Source of the DNA: DASSCW01 sp036555005
GTDB taxonomy: Bacteria; Chloroflexota; Limnocylindria; QHBO01
Direction of reading: 5' to 3'
NCBI GenBank assembly: GCA_036555005.1
Contig: DATBME010000085.1
Span: forward strand, 1-9,050
Length of the DNA: 9,050 bases
The notes beneath the pieces are model-generated. The model saw only the letters and a list, made by a program, of their open reading frames with translations, had not been told where the DNA came from and did no database searches. The translations under genes were made by a program, and so were the position numbers. Positions 1-7,381 of this stretch are shown here, piece by piece. How positions within the stretch are numbered: position 1 is the first letter of the stretch; each line of letters opens with the position of its first letter.

Positions 1-446
1 TAGGTCTTGGCGATGAAGATGCGGTGGAACGGGTCGCGGCGCTTGATGCGGTAGCCGATCACAGCGTCGACCGGGCGGGCCGCATCGGCCAGCCGGTCCA
101 GCAGGCGCTGCAGCTCCGACAGGTCGAACTGCAGGTCGCCGTCGCTGAAGCTGATCAGCTCGCCTCGCGCCTCGCGGAAGCCCGATTTCAGGGCGCCCCC
201 GTAGCCGCGGTTCGGCTGGTGGTGGACGCGGACGCGCGGGTCGGCGGCGGCCAGCGCATCGGCCAGCCGGGGGGTCCGGTCGGACGAGCCGTCGTCCACG
301 GCCAGCACCTCCAGCGAGCCGTCAACCAGTGGCGCGACCTGCTCCAGCGCCAGCTCCACCGTGCGCTCGATGTTCTCCTCCTCGTTGTAGGCGGGGAAGA
401 AGAAGGTGAGCCTGGGGCGCGCCTCGGCGGCCGGGGAGGCCGTCAA
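1..446 (-). CDS. GT2 family glycosyltransferase, polyprenol-phosphate mannose/glucose synthase-like (partial, N-terminal part)
   Basis: This is the first 148 or so codons of a GT-A fold glycosyltransferase; the C-terminus lies beyond the left edge. Reading the minus strand gives, in order, FFPAYNEEENIERTV (N-terminal nucleotide-binding strand), VDDGSSDRT, NRGYGGALKSGF, and FSDGDLQFDLSEL with the DGD metal-binding motif, then VIGYRIKRRDPFHR. This motif order is that of family GT2 enzymes of the dolichol/polyprenol-phosphate mannose synthase type, which transfer a sugar from a nucleotide sugar to a lipid phosphate at the inner membrane face. Sugar and acceptor cannot be read from the sequence. 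The only workable start is TTG at 446-444, which overlaps the TGA of the upstream DUF2723 gene (TTGA); no ATG or GTG is in frame nearby. The arrangement suggests co-transcription and translational coupling, and a role in supplying donor lipid to the adjacent GT-C enzymes (inference). Whether there is a C-terminal membrane domain (GtrA- or DPM3-like) cannot be seen. Confidence 0.9.
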   Translation of the reverse strand, partial: MTASPAAEARPRLTFFFPAYNEEENIERTVELALEQVAPLVDGSLEVLAVDDGSSDRTPRLADALAAADPRVRVHHQPNRGYGGALKSGFREARGELISFSDGDLQFDLSELQRLLDRLADAARPVDAVIGYRIKRRDPFHRIFIAKT

Positions 447-2080
447 CGCCGTGCCACGACGCGCAGCAGGTCGGTGTAGCCGGAGTAGGTCGAGATCGTC
501 TCCGTCTCCCAGGTCAGCACCAGCCGGTCGAGCTCCCAGAACGGCGGCACCAGGTACACCGGGCGCGTGCCCAGGAACGACTCGATGGTCCGATCGATCG
601 TACCGTAGGCCGGCGTGTCCAGGATGGTGCGCTCGTCGATGATCGCCACGTCCGGGCGCTCGCCGAGCACCCAACGGTGGTACCAGAGCGGCGTGCTGTA
701 GCTCCACCAGCTGATCACCACCGCGTCCTCGGGCAACGCGGCGTGCACCGATGCCACCCACCGGTCGGCGTCGCGGTTGGCGCCCTGCTCGGCGCGCGGC
801 GGGTAGGTGGCCAGCAGCCCACCCGCCGGCAGCAGCGCGGCGACGGCCAGGACGAGCGCGCCGGCGGCGATGGCCACCCGCCGGCGTCCGAGGCACCCGC
901 ACCAGCGGCGGCTGGCATCGGCCAAGGCGCGAGCCGACCAGGCGCCCACCGCGCTGACCGCGACGCCGATCATGATCGCTCCGACCAAGGCGGTGAGCAT
1001 GTAGTAGCGCGCGATGTCGCCGTCGACGTAGTTCATCGAGTAGATGACGTTGGGCAGCACCAGCAGGAGCATGAACAGGAAGGCGCGCAGGTCGCGCGCG
1101 GCCAGGATCGAGGCGCCGACGGCCGCCATCAGCCAGCCGGGACCGATGAACTGGCGGGACAGCACGCCGGACGCATCGGTCCATTTGGCCCCGAAGTTGG
1201 CGAACGGGTCGGCGAGCGGGTCGAACAGGTCGTGGAACTGCTCGGCCAGGACCAGGTAGCGGAAGCGCTCGAAGGTGTCGGGGCGCGCGTAGAAGAGCGG
1301 CGGCTCGGGCGGGACGACGGCGCGGATCGGGATGTAGGCGTAGACGCTCATGCCCAGCGCGATCAGCCCGATGCAGCCGAGCACCAGCCGCCAGCGTCGC
1401 CACAGGTCCCGGTCGACGAAGGGCAGCCAGGCGCCGATGCCGAAGGCCATCAGGCCGATGAGCGGGTGGTTGCCCATCGCCAGGCCGAAGACCAGCGCGG
1501 CGGCCAGCAGCCAGCCGCCGGCCCGCCGGGACCGTGCGCGCTCCGCGGCGCGCCAGACGAGCAGCAGCCAGATCAGGAACGAGGCCAGCAGGATGTGCAG
1601 GGCGTGCACGTCGGCGCGGATCGCGTTGCGCCACGGCTCGGAGGCGAGCGCGAAGGCCAGCCCCGCCACCGCGGCGGCGCCGGCCACCGCCCAGCGATGC
1701 CGCTCCACGGTGAGCTGCTCGACGCTGAGCACCACGAAGCCGCTGGCCGCCGCCACGCAGACGCCGGAGAGCAGGTTCATGCGCCAGGCCACCTCGCCCA
1801 GCGGCAGCTGGCTCCACAGCCAGCCGATGAGGGTGTAGGTCGGGAAGCCGGTGGGGTGGAAGATCGACAGCGTGTGAGGCACCGTCTGCGCCTCGGCGGT
1901 GTCCCAGAAGCCGGTCGCCGGCAGCATCGTGCGCAGGTACAGGGCCAGGGCCACCAGCGCCACCGCCGCGGCCGCCCAGGCCGTCTCCGGTGAGGCGTAC
2001 GGAACGACCGAACGAGGCCGGCTGGACGCAACTCCGGCCCGGTCGGGAGCGTCCGGACCTGCGTGTATACTCACCGCCAC
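443..2080 (-). CDS. DUF2723 (TMEM260-like) multi-pass membrane glycosyltransferase
   Basis: This is a GT-C type membrane protein of 545 residues. A hydrophilic N-terminus (1-32) is followed by membrane segment 1 (about 34-52), then the first outer loop with FWDTAEAQ (Asp60, Glu63) and HPTGFPTY (75-82). These match the D-x-G-E and HPPGYPLY signatures of DUF2723, with Ala in place of the usual Gly. Later landmarks are NHPLIGL (204-210), YIPIRA (249-254) and MNYVDGDIARYY (349-360). About ten hydrophobic segments end near residue 424, and a soluble C-terminal region of about 120 residues contains GERPDVAIID. Human TMEM260, in the same family, is an established protein O-mannosyltransferase; bacterial members are largely uncharacterised, so sugar and target here are inferred. 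The start is GTG at 2080 or in-frame GTG at 2074; the next Met is inside the first membrane segment. No clear ribosome site is seen. The gene is divergent from the giant GT-C fusion and overlaps the GT2 gene downstream. Confidence 0.88.
   Translation of the reverse strand: MAVSIHAGPDAPDRAGVASSRPRSVVPYASPETAWAAAAVALVALALYLRTMLPATGFWDTAEAQTVPHTLSIFHPTGFPTYTLIGWLWSQLPLGEVAWRMNLLSGVCVAAASGFVVLSVEQLTVERHRWAVAGAAAVAGLAFALASEPWRNAIRADVHALHILLASFLIWLLLVWRAAERARSRRAGGWLLAAALVFGLAMGNHPLIGLMAFGIGAWLPFVDRDLWRRWRLVLGCIGLIALGMSVYAYIPIRAVVPPEPPLFYARPDTFERFRYLVLAEQFHDLFDPLADPFANFGAKWTDASGVLSRQFIGPGWLMAAVGASILAARDLRAFLFMLLLVLPNVIYSMNYVDGDIARYYMLTALVGAIMIGVAVSAVGAWSARALADASRRWCGCLGRRRVAIAAGALVLAVAALLPAGGLLATYPPRAEQGANRDADRWVASVHAALPEDAVVISWWSYSTPLWYHRWVLGERPDVAIIDERTILDTPAYGTIDRTIESFLGTRPVYLVPPFWELDRLVLTWETETISTYSGYTDLLRVVARR
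2066..2071 (+). promoter_or_regulatory. Candidate -10 element for the GT-C fusion gene
   Basis: The hexamer TATACT stands out in an otherwise GC-rich junction and matches TATAAT at five of six positions. It would place a transcription start near 2078, just upstream of the in-frame GTG at 2087 and 2108 and ATG at 2129. No convincing -35 element is present at the usual distance. The hexamer lies inside the first codons of the divergent DUF2723 gene, so the two genes would have mutually overlapping control and coding regions. Confidence 0.35.
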
Positions 2081-2128
2081 CTTGGCGTGGAAGACCCGCC
2101 GGCGCCCGTGAGCGACGCGCCGGCACCG

Positions 2129-5100
2129 ATGACCCGCGACTCCGTGAGGCGGCGGGGCGCGAGGCCAGTCGGCTTCTCCCTGCCGCGCGACGCAGTCACG
2201 CTCCTCATCGTCATCATCATCGGCGGGATGCTCCTGCGCGTCCTGGTCGGGGGCGTCCTACTGCCGCTCTCCGGCTTCCGGATCGACGTCGTCGACTTCA
2301 CGTCGTGGGCGCAGCGGCTGGCCGAGGTCGGACCGGGCGAATTCTACGATCCGTCCTACTTCAGCGATTACCCGCCCGGCTACCTCTACGTGCTGTGGCT
2401 GCTGGGGTCCATCGGCCTGGCGCTGCAGCCGCTGGTGCTGGGCGTGGACATCACGCCGGGGCTGGTCAAGCTGCCGGGCATCCTGGCCGATGCCGGTGTG
2501 GCGGCCATGCTGTTCCTCTACTCACGTCGCTTCCTGGATGGCAAGTTCGGGACCTGGAACGGCGAACGGCTGGGCCTGATCGCCGCGGCCGTCTACCTGT
2601 TCAACCCCGGCACCGTCTTCAACTCGGCGATCTGGGGGCAGGTCGATTCGGTCGGCGCCCTGGCCGTGCTGGTCACGCTCTACTGGCTGGCCCGCGGCTG
2701 GACCGAGCTGGCGGCCATCGGAGCCGTGGTCGCGCTGCTGATCAAGTTCCAGTACGCGTTCATCATCCCGATCGTCGCCATCGTGGGCCTCAAGCGCCAC
2801 CTCTTCGGGCGCTCGGCCGACCCCGAGCAGGAGGACCGCCGCGACCTGCTGCGGGTTCTCACCTCGCTGGCCGCCGGTCTCGGCACACTGGTGGCCCTGA
2901 TCCTACCCTTCGGCCTCGCCATCTCCTCGCCGGCGCAGCGGACCCACGGCCTGATCGAGCGCTTCGTCGACGCCGCCAACCTGTACAAGGGCCTGTCGAT
3001 CAACGCCTTCAACCTGTGGCGCAACGCCTGGAGCGGGCTCGGCGACACCATCACCTGGGGCTGCGACGCGCCGAACCCGCCGGGCTGCGTCGATGGCGCC
3101 GGCGTGGCCTTCACCATCGGCTCCACCTCGGTCAGCTGGCAGCTGGTCGGCGTGGTCCTGTTCGCCGCCGCCGCGCTGATCGCCTACTGGCAGATCGCCC
3201 GTCGCGACGACCCGGAGGGCCTGCTGTTCGGTGCGCTGCTGCTGGCGGTGGCCTTCTTCGCGCTGCCGACCCGCGTCCACGAGCGCTACATGTTCCCGGC
3301 CCTGGCGCTGGCCGGGCCGCTGGTCCTGCGCCGCTGGCCCACCAGCCGGCCGTGGCTGATCGCGGCGGTCGGCTTCGCCGCGGTGCTCGGCCTCATGCTG
3401 AACGTGCTGCCGGCCACCGGCCTGCTGCACCCGGACACCCGGCTGCCGCTCCAGCAGATCCTGCTGCTGGCCGGCCTGATGGCCGCGCCCATCGTGCTGG
3501 CCCGCTGGGGCGGCGCGGCGCTCTACGCGCTGCTGTCGCTGGCGGTCTTCGCCAACGTCTACTGGGTCTACACCGCCGACTGGTCGTTCGTGGATGGCCC
3601 GCCCGTGAACCCGGGCATCGGCGGCGTGCCGATGCCACGCGACCCGGCGCTGGCGGGGACGCTGTTCAGCGACACGGGGATCGTGACGCTGTCGGCCATG
3701 GTGGTCGTCGTGCTGGTCATGCTGGCCGGCTGGGCGGCGGCCATGGCGTGGGCGCCGTCGCGGCGCACTGTCGCGCAGGCCGCCGCAGCGCCGGCCGCCG
3801 CCGGAGCTGCCGGAGTGGGAGCTGCCGCGGGGGCAGCGGCCGGGCCCGCCGCCGCGACCCTGGCGGCGAGCGCGGAACCACCGCGGTCAGGACCGGGGTC
3901 CGGCGCAGCCGCAGTGACGGCTGGCGGTGGCCGCAACCCGTTCGATCGGTTCGTGGCGTGGCTGCAGCCGGATCGGGCCGACCCGTACCTGCGCGAGCGC
4001 GGGCGCCGGCTGGACAGGGTGGACCTGGCGGTGGTGGCCGGGCTGGTGCTGTTCGCCTTCCTCTTCCGGATGTGGCGGCTGGACACGCCGCGATCCATGC
4101 ACTTCGACGAGGTCTACCACGCCCGGTCGGCGACCGAGTGGCTGACCGACTGGCAGGAGGGCTGGACGCGGGACACCTACGAATGGACCCACCCGATGCT
4201 GGCCAAGTACCTGATCGCGGGCGGCATCGCGATGGCCGACCCGAACAGGGTGGTTGGCGAAACGGACACCGGCGCGCCGTACCACGCCCTGGCGGTGGCC
4301 TCGCAGCGCCAGTCGGAGGGGGTGGTGGACTCGATCGTCTTCGGGGCCAGCCAGCGCAGCGCCATCACCGCCCGCAGCGTGCTGAGCGGCGAGGTGGTCG
4401 CCGAGTGGGACGTGGGCGACCCGGTCGCCAGCCTGGCCTACGACCCGCAGCACTTGCGCCTGCTGGTGGGCCTGAGCGACTCGGGCACGGTGCGCACCTA
4501 TGACCTGGCCGCCTTCCTGTCGGTGCGTGGCGAGCGCGGGCCGCCGGCCGAGGGGCTCACCATCGAGACGGCGCTGGCCGGGGTCACCGAGATCGACGTG
4601 CCGCTCGACCAGCCGGCGCTGCTGTTCCGCGGACCGGACGGGATCGTGGAGACGGAACGGGCCACCGGCGTGGAGCTGGCGCGCAGCGAGCTGGTGGCCG
4701 GCGGCGTGGGCTACGTGCCGGGCACCACCGGCGACTCGCCCAGCGGCCCGTTCGTGGTCGCCACCGACCTGCAGCGCAACGTCCTCGTGGTGCTGGAGGC
4801 GGCCACCCTGCTGCCGGACGAGGACATCAACGGCGAGCCGCGCGCGGAAGGGCTGCCGGCGCCGGCGGCCGGACCGATCGAGGTGCGCGGCCGCGGCAAC
4901 GACGCGCAGGTGTGGGTGCCGGTGGGGCCGCTGCCCGCCGACAACGAGCACCCGGCGGTGTCCGGCGGCATCACCGTCTTCGACGATGCCGTCAACGAGA
5001 TCGACACCGCACCGTTGCCCGGCACGCCGTCGCTGATCGGCTGGCAGTCGGTGGCCAACATCATCTACATCGCCGGCTTCGACGCGTCCAGCCAGCAACC

Positions 5101-7036
5101 GGCCGTCTGGACGGTGCAGCCCATCGGCAACGGCGGCAGCCAGAGCGCCGGCTTCGCGGCCTTCGACACGACGCTCCTGGATGGGCAGCCGCTGGCGATG
5201 GCCTTCGACGTCTCCGACCAGGACCAGGACGAGGACCACGCCCGCCTGCTGGTGTCGGTGACCGCGGCGGACGGCAGCGGGAGCCTGGTCCAGATCGATG
5301 CGGGCAGCAACGCCTTCGCCTGGCGGCTGGCCGGCATCGGCTTCGGCGCCGTGCTGGTGGCGCTGGTCTACCTGCTGGCGGCGACCATGTTCAGCCGGCG
5401 GCGGATCGCGGTGCTGGCGGGCATCTTCGTGGCGGTCGACGGCATGAGCTACGTGATGAGCCGCATCGGCATGAACGACATCTACGTCGCCGTCTTCATT
5501 GCCGCCGCCTACCTCCTCTTCTGGCAGGTCTGGTCGGGCCGTTGGGCGCGCAGCGCCTGGTGGGCGCTGCCGCTGGTCGGCGTGCTGATCGGGCTGGCGG
5601 CGGCCACCAAGTGGGTCGGCATCTACGCCATGCTCGGCATCTGGATCCTCATCTTCGCCAGGTCGTCGCTGGGGCGCTTCCTGCTGGTGGCGCTGGTGGC
5701 GGCCATCGCGGTGGTGATGGGCTTCGGCGCGCCCTGGCCGTTCCTGGTGGTGGCGCTGGCCACGCTGGCGCTGGCGCTGGTGGTGGTCTGGGTACGTCCC
5801 ATCAAGCTGGAGCTGCGGGACCTGCTGGGCCTGTCGGCGACCCTGGCCGTCCTGGCGGGCGTGGGCCTGGCCTTCACGCTGGCGTACAACGGGGTGCCGG
5901 ACGCACGGGAGCCGCGCAGTGCGGTGGAGCTCGTGTTCAGCGTGCTGGCGCGCGCCACCCAGGTGGGCTGGCCGGCCCTGATCCTGCTCGCCGGATCGGC
6001 GCTGCTGCTGATCGTCCGGGCCGTCCGCTCGCTGTCGGATCCGGAGAGCGACCGGCGCTGGCAGCTGCCCGGCGAGCTGGGCGGCTTCGGGTGGGCCTGG
6101 ATCGGCGCCTGCGTGGCGGTGATCCCGCTGCTCGTCTACTTCCTGGCCTACGTGCCGTACCTGCAGCTGGGCCATCCGATCGCCGGGCCATCGGCCGGTC
6201 CGGGCTACGGCTGGTCGCTCGACGAGCTGCACGCCCAGATGTTCGGCTACCACTTCGGGCTGCAGGCTGGGCACCCGTCGTCGTCGCCGTGGTGGAGCTG
6301 GCCGCTGGACCTGAAGCCGGTCTGGTTCTACGGGCACGACTTCGACGGACGCCGCATCGGCGTCATCTACAACGGGGGCAACCCGATCCTCTTCTGGGCT
6401 GGCGTGCCGGCCCTCCTGTGGTGCGGGCTGATGGCCTGGAAGCGGCGCTCGCTGGCGCTGGTGCTGCTGCTGGTGGCCTTCGCCTTCCAGTTCCTCCCCT
6501 GGACCCGGATCGAGCGCGCCACCTTCCACTACCACTACCTGACCGCGGTCATCTTCGCCATGGTGGCGGTCGCCTACGTGGTGGACGAGATGCTCCGCTC
6601 GTGGAGCTACCGGCCGTTCGCCATCGCGTTCCTGGTGCTGGCCGGCGTCGTGGGCGTGCTGGTCTTCCCGCTCGGGGCGGCCATCGCCATGCCCGACTGG
6701 TACATCAACATGGCCCGATCCTTCCCGCCCTGGAACTACGCCTTCCAGTTCCCGAACCCGCCACAGGGGGAGCGCGGCGAGCTGCTCACCGCCGACTCGG
6801 TGAAGCTGCTGGCGGGGGTGCTGGTCGCGGTCAGCGCGGCGGCCTTCGCCCTCTACGGTCGCGAGCTACTGGGAGGCCGGCCGTCGCAGGGCGATGACCA
6901 GCAGGACGATGCCCAGGACCACCAGCGCTACCGGCCACAGCAGGTCGCCGTCGATGGCGGGAACGTATTGGTCGATCAGGAACCAGATTCCCGCCCCGAT
7001 CAGGATCAGGCCGAAGATCACCGCACCACCTCCTGA
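2129..7036 (+). CDS. Giant bifunctional GT-C glycosyltransferase: Gpi18-like mannosyltransferase fused to a PMT (GT39) protein O-mannosyltransferase with an inserted propeller-like domain
   Basis: The protein has 1635 residues counted from ATG 2129. Residues about 19-540 form a multi-pass Gpi18-like (COG5542-type) mannosyltransferase: DVVDFTSW (53-60), DYPPGYLYVLW (80-90), FNSAIWGQVDS (164-174) and LPTRVHERYMFPAL (379-392). An Ala/Gly/Pro linker follows (about 542-601). The second half is a PMT enzyme: membrane segment (632-648), SMHFDEVYHARS with the catalytic-type Asp660-Glu661, WTHPMLAKYL (686-695), an insertion (about 706-1060), FAWRLAGIGFG (1063-1073), VDGMSYVMSRIGMND, GHPSSSPWWSWPLD, and a PMT_4TMC-like end with LPWTRIERATFHYHYL (1456-1471). 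PMT enzymes transfer mannose from a polyprenyl-phosphate donor to Ser/Thr of exported proteins. The start is uncertain: in-frame GTG at 2063, 2087 or 2108 are alternatives, and no ribosome site decides. ATG 2129 is chosen as the first ATG, 18 residues before the first membrane segment. The final 56 codons lie antisense to the PspC gene and encode a hydrophilic, unlikely tail; an ancestral stop near 6866 may have been lost. Confidence 0.88.
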   Translation: MTRDSVRRRGARPVGFSLPRDAVTLLIVIIIGGMLLRVLVGGVLLPLSGFRIDVVDFTSWAQRLAEVGPGEFYDPSYFSDYPPGYLYVLWLLGSIGLALQPLVLGVDITPGLVKLPGILADAGVAAMLFLYSRRFLDGKFGTWNGERLGLIAAAVYLFNPGTVFNSAIWGQVDSVGALAVLVTLYWLARGWTELAAIGAVVALLIKFQYAFIIPIVAIVGLKRHLFGRSADPEQEDRRDLLRVLTSLAAGLGTLVALILPFGLAISSPAQRTHGLIERFVDAANLYKGLSINAFNLWRNAWSGLGDTITWGCDAPNPPGCVDGAGVAFTIGSTSVSWQLVGVVLFAAAALIAYWQIARRDDPEGLLFGALLLAVAFFALPTRVHERYMFPALALAGPLVLRRWPTSRPWLIAAVGFAAVLGLMLNVLPATGLLHPDTRLPLQQILLLAGLMAAPIVLARWGGAALYALLSLAVFANVYWVYTADWSFVDGPPVNPGIGGVPMPRDPALAGTLFSDTGIVTLSAMVVVVLVMLAGWAAAMAWAPSRRTVAQAAAAPAAAGAAGVGAAAGAAAGPAAATLAASAEPPRSGPGSGAAAVTAGGGRNPFDRFVAWLQPDRADPYLRERGRRLDRVDLAVVAGLVLFAFLFRMWRLDTPRSMHFDEVYHARSATEWLTDWQEGWTRDTYEWTHPMLAKYLIAGGIAMADPNRVVGETDTGAPYHALAVASQRQSEGVVDSIVFGASQRSAITARSVLSGEVVAEWDVGDPVASLAYDPQHLRLLVGLSDSGTVRTYDLAAFLSVRGERGPPAEGLTIETALAGVTEIDVPLDQPALLFRGPDGIVETERATGVELARSELVAGGVGYVPGTTGDSPSGPFVVATDLQRNVLVVLEAATLLPDEDINGEPRAEGLPAPAAGPIEVRGRGNDAQVWVPVGPLPADNEHPAVSGGITVFDDAVNEIDTAPLPGTPSLIGWQSVANIIYIAGFDASSQQPAVWTVQPIGNGGSQSAGFAAFDTTLLDGQPLAMAFDVSDQDQDEDHARLLVSVTAADGSGSLVQIDAGSNAFAWRLAGIGFGAVLVALVYLLAATMFSRRRIAVLAGIFVAVDGMSYVMSRIGMNDIYVAVFIAAAYLLFWQVWSGRWARSAWWALPLVGVLIGLAAATKWVGIYAMLGIWILIFARSSLGRFLLVALVAAIAVVMGFGAPWPFLVVALATLALALVVVWVRPIKLELRDLLGLSATLAVLAGVGLAFTLAYNGVPDAREPRSAVELVFSVLARATQVGWPALILLAGSALLLIVRAVRSLSDPESDRRWQLPGELGGFGWAWIGACVAVIPLLVYFLAYVPYLQLGHPIAGPSAGPGYGWSLDELHAQMFGYHFGLQAGHPSSSPWWSWPLDLKPVWFYGHDFDGRRIGVIYNGGNPILFWAGVPALLWCGLMAWKRRSLALVLLLVAFAFQFLPWTRIERATFHYHYLTAVIFAMVAVAYVVDEMLRSWSYRPFAIAFLVLAGVVGVLVFPLGAAIAMPDWYINMARSFPPWNYAFQFPNPPQGERGELLTADSVKLLAGVLVAVSAAAFALYGRELLGGRPSQGDDQQDDAQDHQRYRPQQVAVDGGNVLVDQEPDSRPDQDQAEDHRTTS
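3752..3931 (+). other. Low-complexity Ala/Gly/Pro inter-domain linker
   Basis: About 60 codons between the last membrane segment of the Gpi18-like half and the short soluble lead-in to the PMT half encode almost only Ala, Gly, Pro, Ser and Val (for example AQAAAAPAAAGAAG and EPPRSGPGSGAA). This looks like a flexible tether joining two once-separate enzymes. It is the natural fusion boundary. By membrane topology it should face the cytoplasm, since PMT N-termini are cytoplasmic. Confidence 0.7.
4244..5308 (+). other. Propeller-like domain inserted in the first outer loop of the PMT domain
   Basis: Residues about 706-1060 of the fusion protein have no membrane segments and separate two parts that are close together in ordinary PMT enzymes: the EL1 stretch ending in HPMLAKYLIAGGIAM, and the second membrane segment starting at FAWRLAGIGFG. 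The stretch reads as repeated beta-rich units. One unit, ARSVLSGEVVAEWDVGDP, is followed by ASLAYDPQHLRLLVGLSDSG and TVRTYDL, the cadence of WD/YVTN-type blades. Later units include ALLFRGPDGIVETERATGVE, FVVATDLQRNVLVVLEAATL, GGITVFDDAVNEIDTAPLPG and ANIIYIAGFDASSQQPAVWT. Six or seven blades would fit the length. PMT loop 1 faces outside, so the domain should be extracytoplasmic beside the active site. The fold is inferred by eye. Confidence 0.6.
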
Positions 7037-7381
7037 GCCTACGCGCCGCAGCTGCTGCTCGCGGGTAGACCAGTCGCTGGCCGCTGGCGGGGGAGCCGAT
7101 GCATCGGCCATCGGGGGCGTGCCAGACTCGTCATCCGGCGGCGCAGGTGCGTCAGCGGCATCGTGCGCGGCCGCCCGCGCCACGGTCGCGGCGCTCGGCC
7201 CTTCTGGCACCACGATCCACATCACGATGTACAGCACCAAGAAGATGCCGCCGGTGACGAGCGCCAGCACGGCCCACGCCACGCGCACGATCGAGGGGTC
7301 CATGTCGAAGTAGTCGGCCACGCCGCCGGCCACTCCGCCCAGGACCGAATCGGTGCGCGATCGGTACAGCCGCCGGTTCAT
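6866..7381 (-). CDS. PspC-domain membrane protein with a C-terminal DUF5668-like membrane region
   Basis: This protein has 171 residues. Residues 3-62 are a PspC domain: LYRSRTDSVLGGVAGGVADYF, then DMDPSIVRVAWAVLALV and LYIVMWIVVPEGP, with the Gly-rich amphipathic segment and one or two membrane helices typical of the family. A charged, Ala/Pro-rich linker (63-115) leads to two more hydrophobic stretches (118-137 and 147-165) resembling the LiaI/LiaF-type membrane region (DUF5668). PspC proteins sense or respond to envelope stress, classically with PspA in proteobacteria; in many Gram-positive and Chloroflexota genomes they sit beside LiaF or toastrack proteins, as here. ATG 7381 overlaps the TGA of the upstream toastrack gene (ATGA) and has a strong ribosome site 7 nt away, so the start is well supported. 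The 3' end overlaps the convergent GT-C fusion by 171 bp. No PspA homologue is in the window. Confidence 0.92.
   Translation of the reverse strand: MNRRLYRSRTDSVLGGVAGGVADYFDMDPSIVRVAWAVLALVTGGIFLVLYIVMWIVVPEGPSAATVARAAAHDAADAPAPPDDESGTPPMADASAPPPAASDWSTREQQLRRVGSGGGAVIFGLILIGAGIWFLIDQYVPAIDGDLLWPVALVVLGIVLLVIALRRPASQ

Noticed and set aside
24..479. Plus-strand open frame of 151 codons at the left edge
   Set aside because: It is the shadow of the GT2 gene on the minus strand, which has all the GT2 motifs and runs off the edge.
677..1993. Plus-strand open frame of 438 codons opposite DUF2723
   Set aside because: Its composition is the complement of a membrane protein (Gln, His, Asp, Gly, Arg); DUF2723 motifs on the minus strand settle the coding strand.
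1990..4503. Open frame of 837 codons on the plus strand in another frame
   Set aside because: It consists mainly of Arg, Gly, Ala and Pro, a typical GC-rich frame shadow of the real gene that starts near 2129.
5740..5790. Run of repeated ctggcgctgg-like units
   Set aside because: It encodes a hydrophobic membrane helix of Leu, Ala and Val with preferred codons; it is not a separate repeat element.
3887..6535. Open frame of 882 codons antisense to the GT-C fusion
   Set aside because: It is rich in Arg, His, Gln, Pro and Gly with no domain signature, and is the complement of membrane helices in high-GC DNA; the plus-strand frame carries clear family motifs.
4912..6897. Open frame of 661 codons overlapping the PMT half
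   Set aside because: Low-complexity Gly/Ala/Arg composition and no motifs; the overlapping frame has the conserved PMT signatures throughout.
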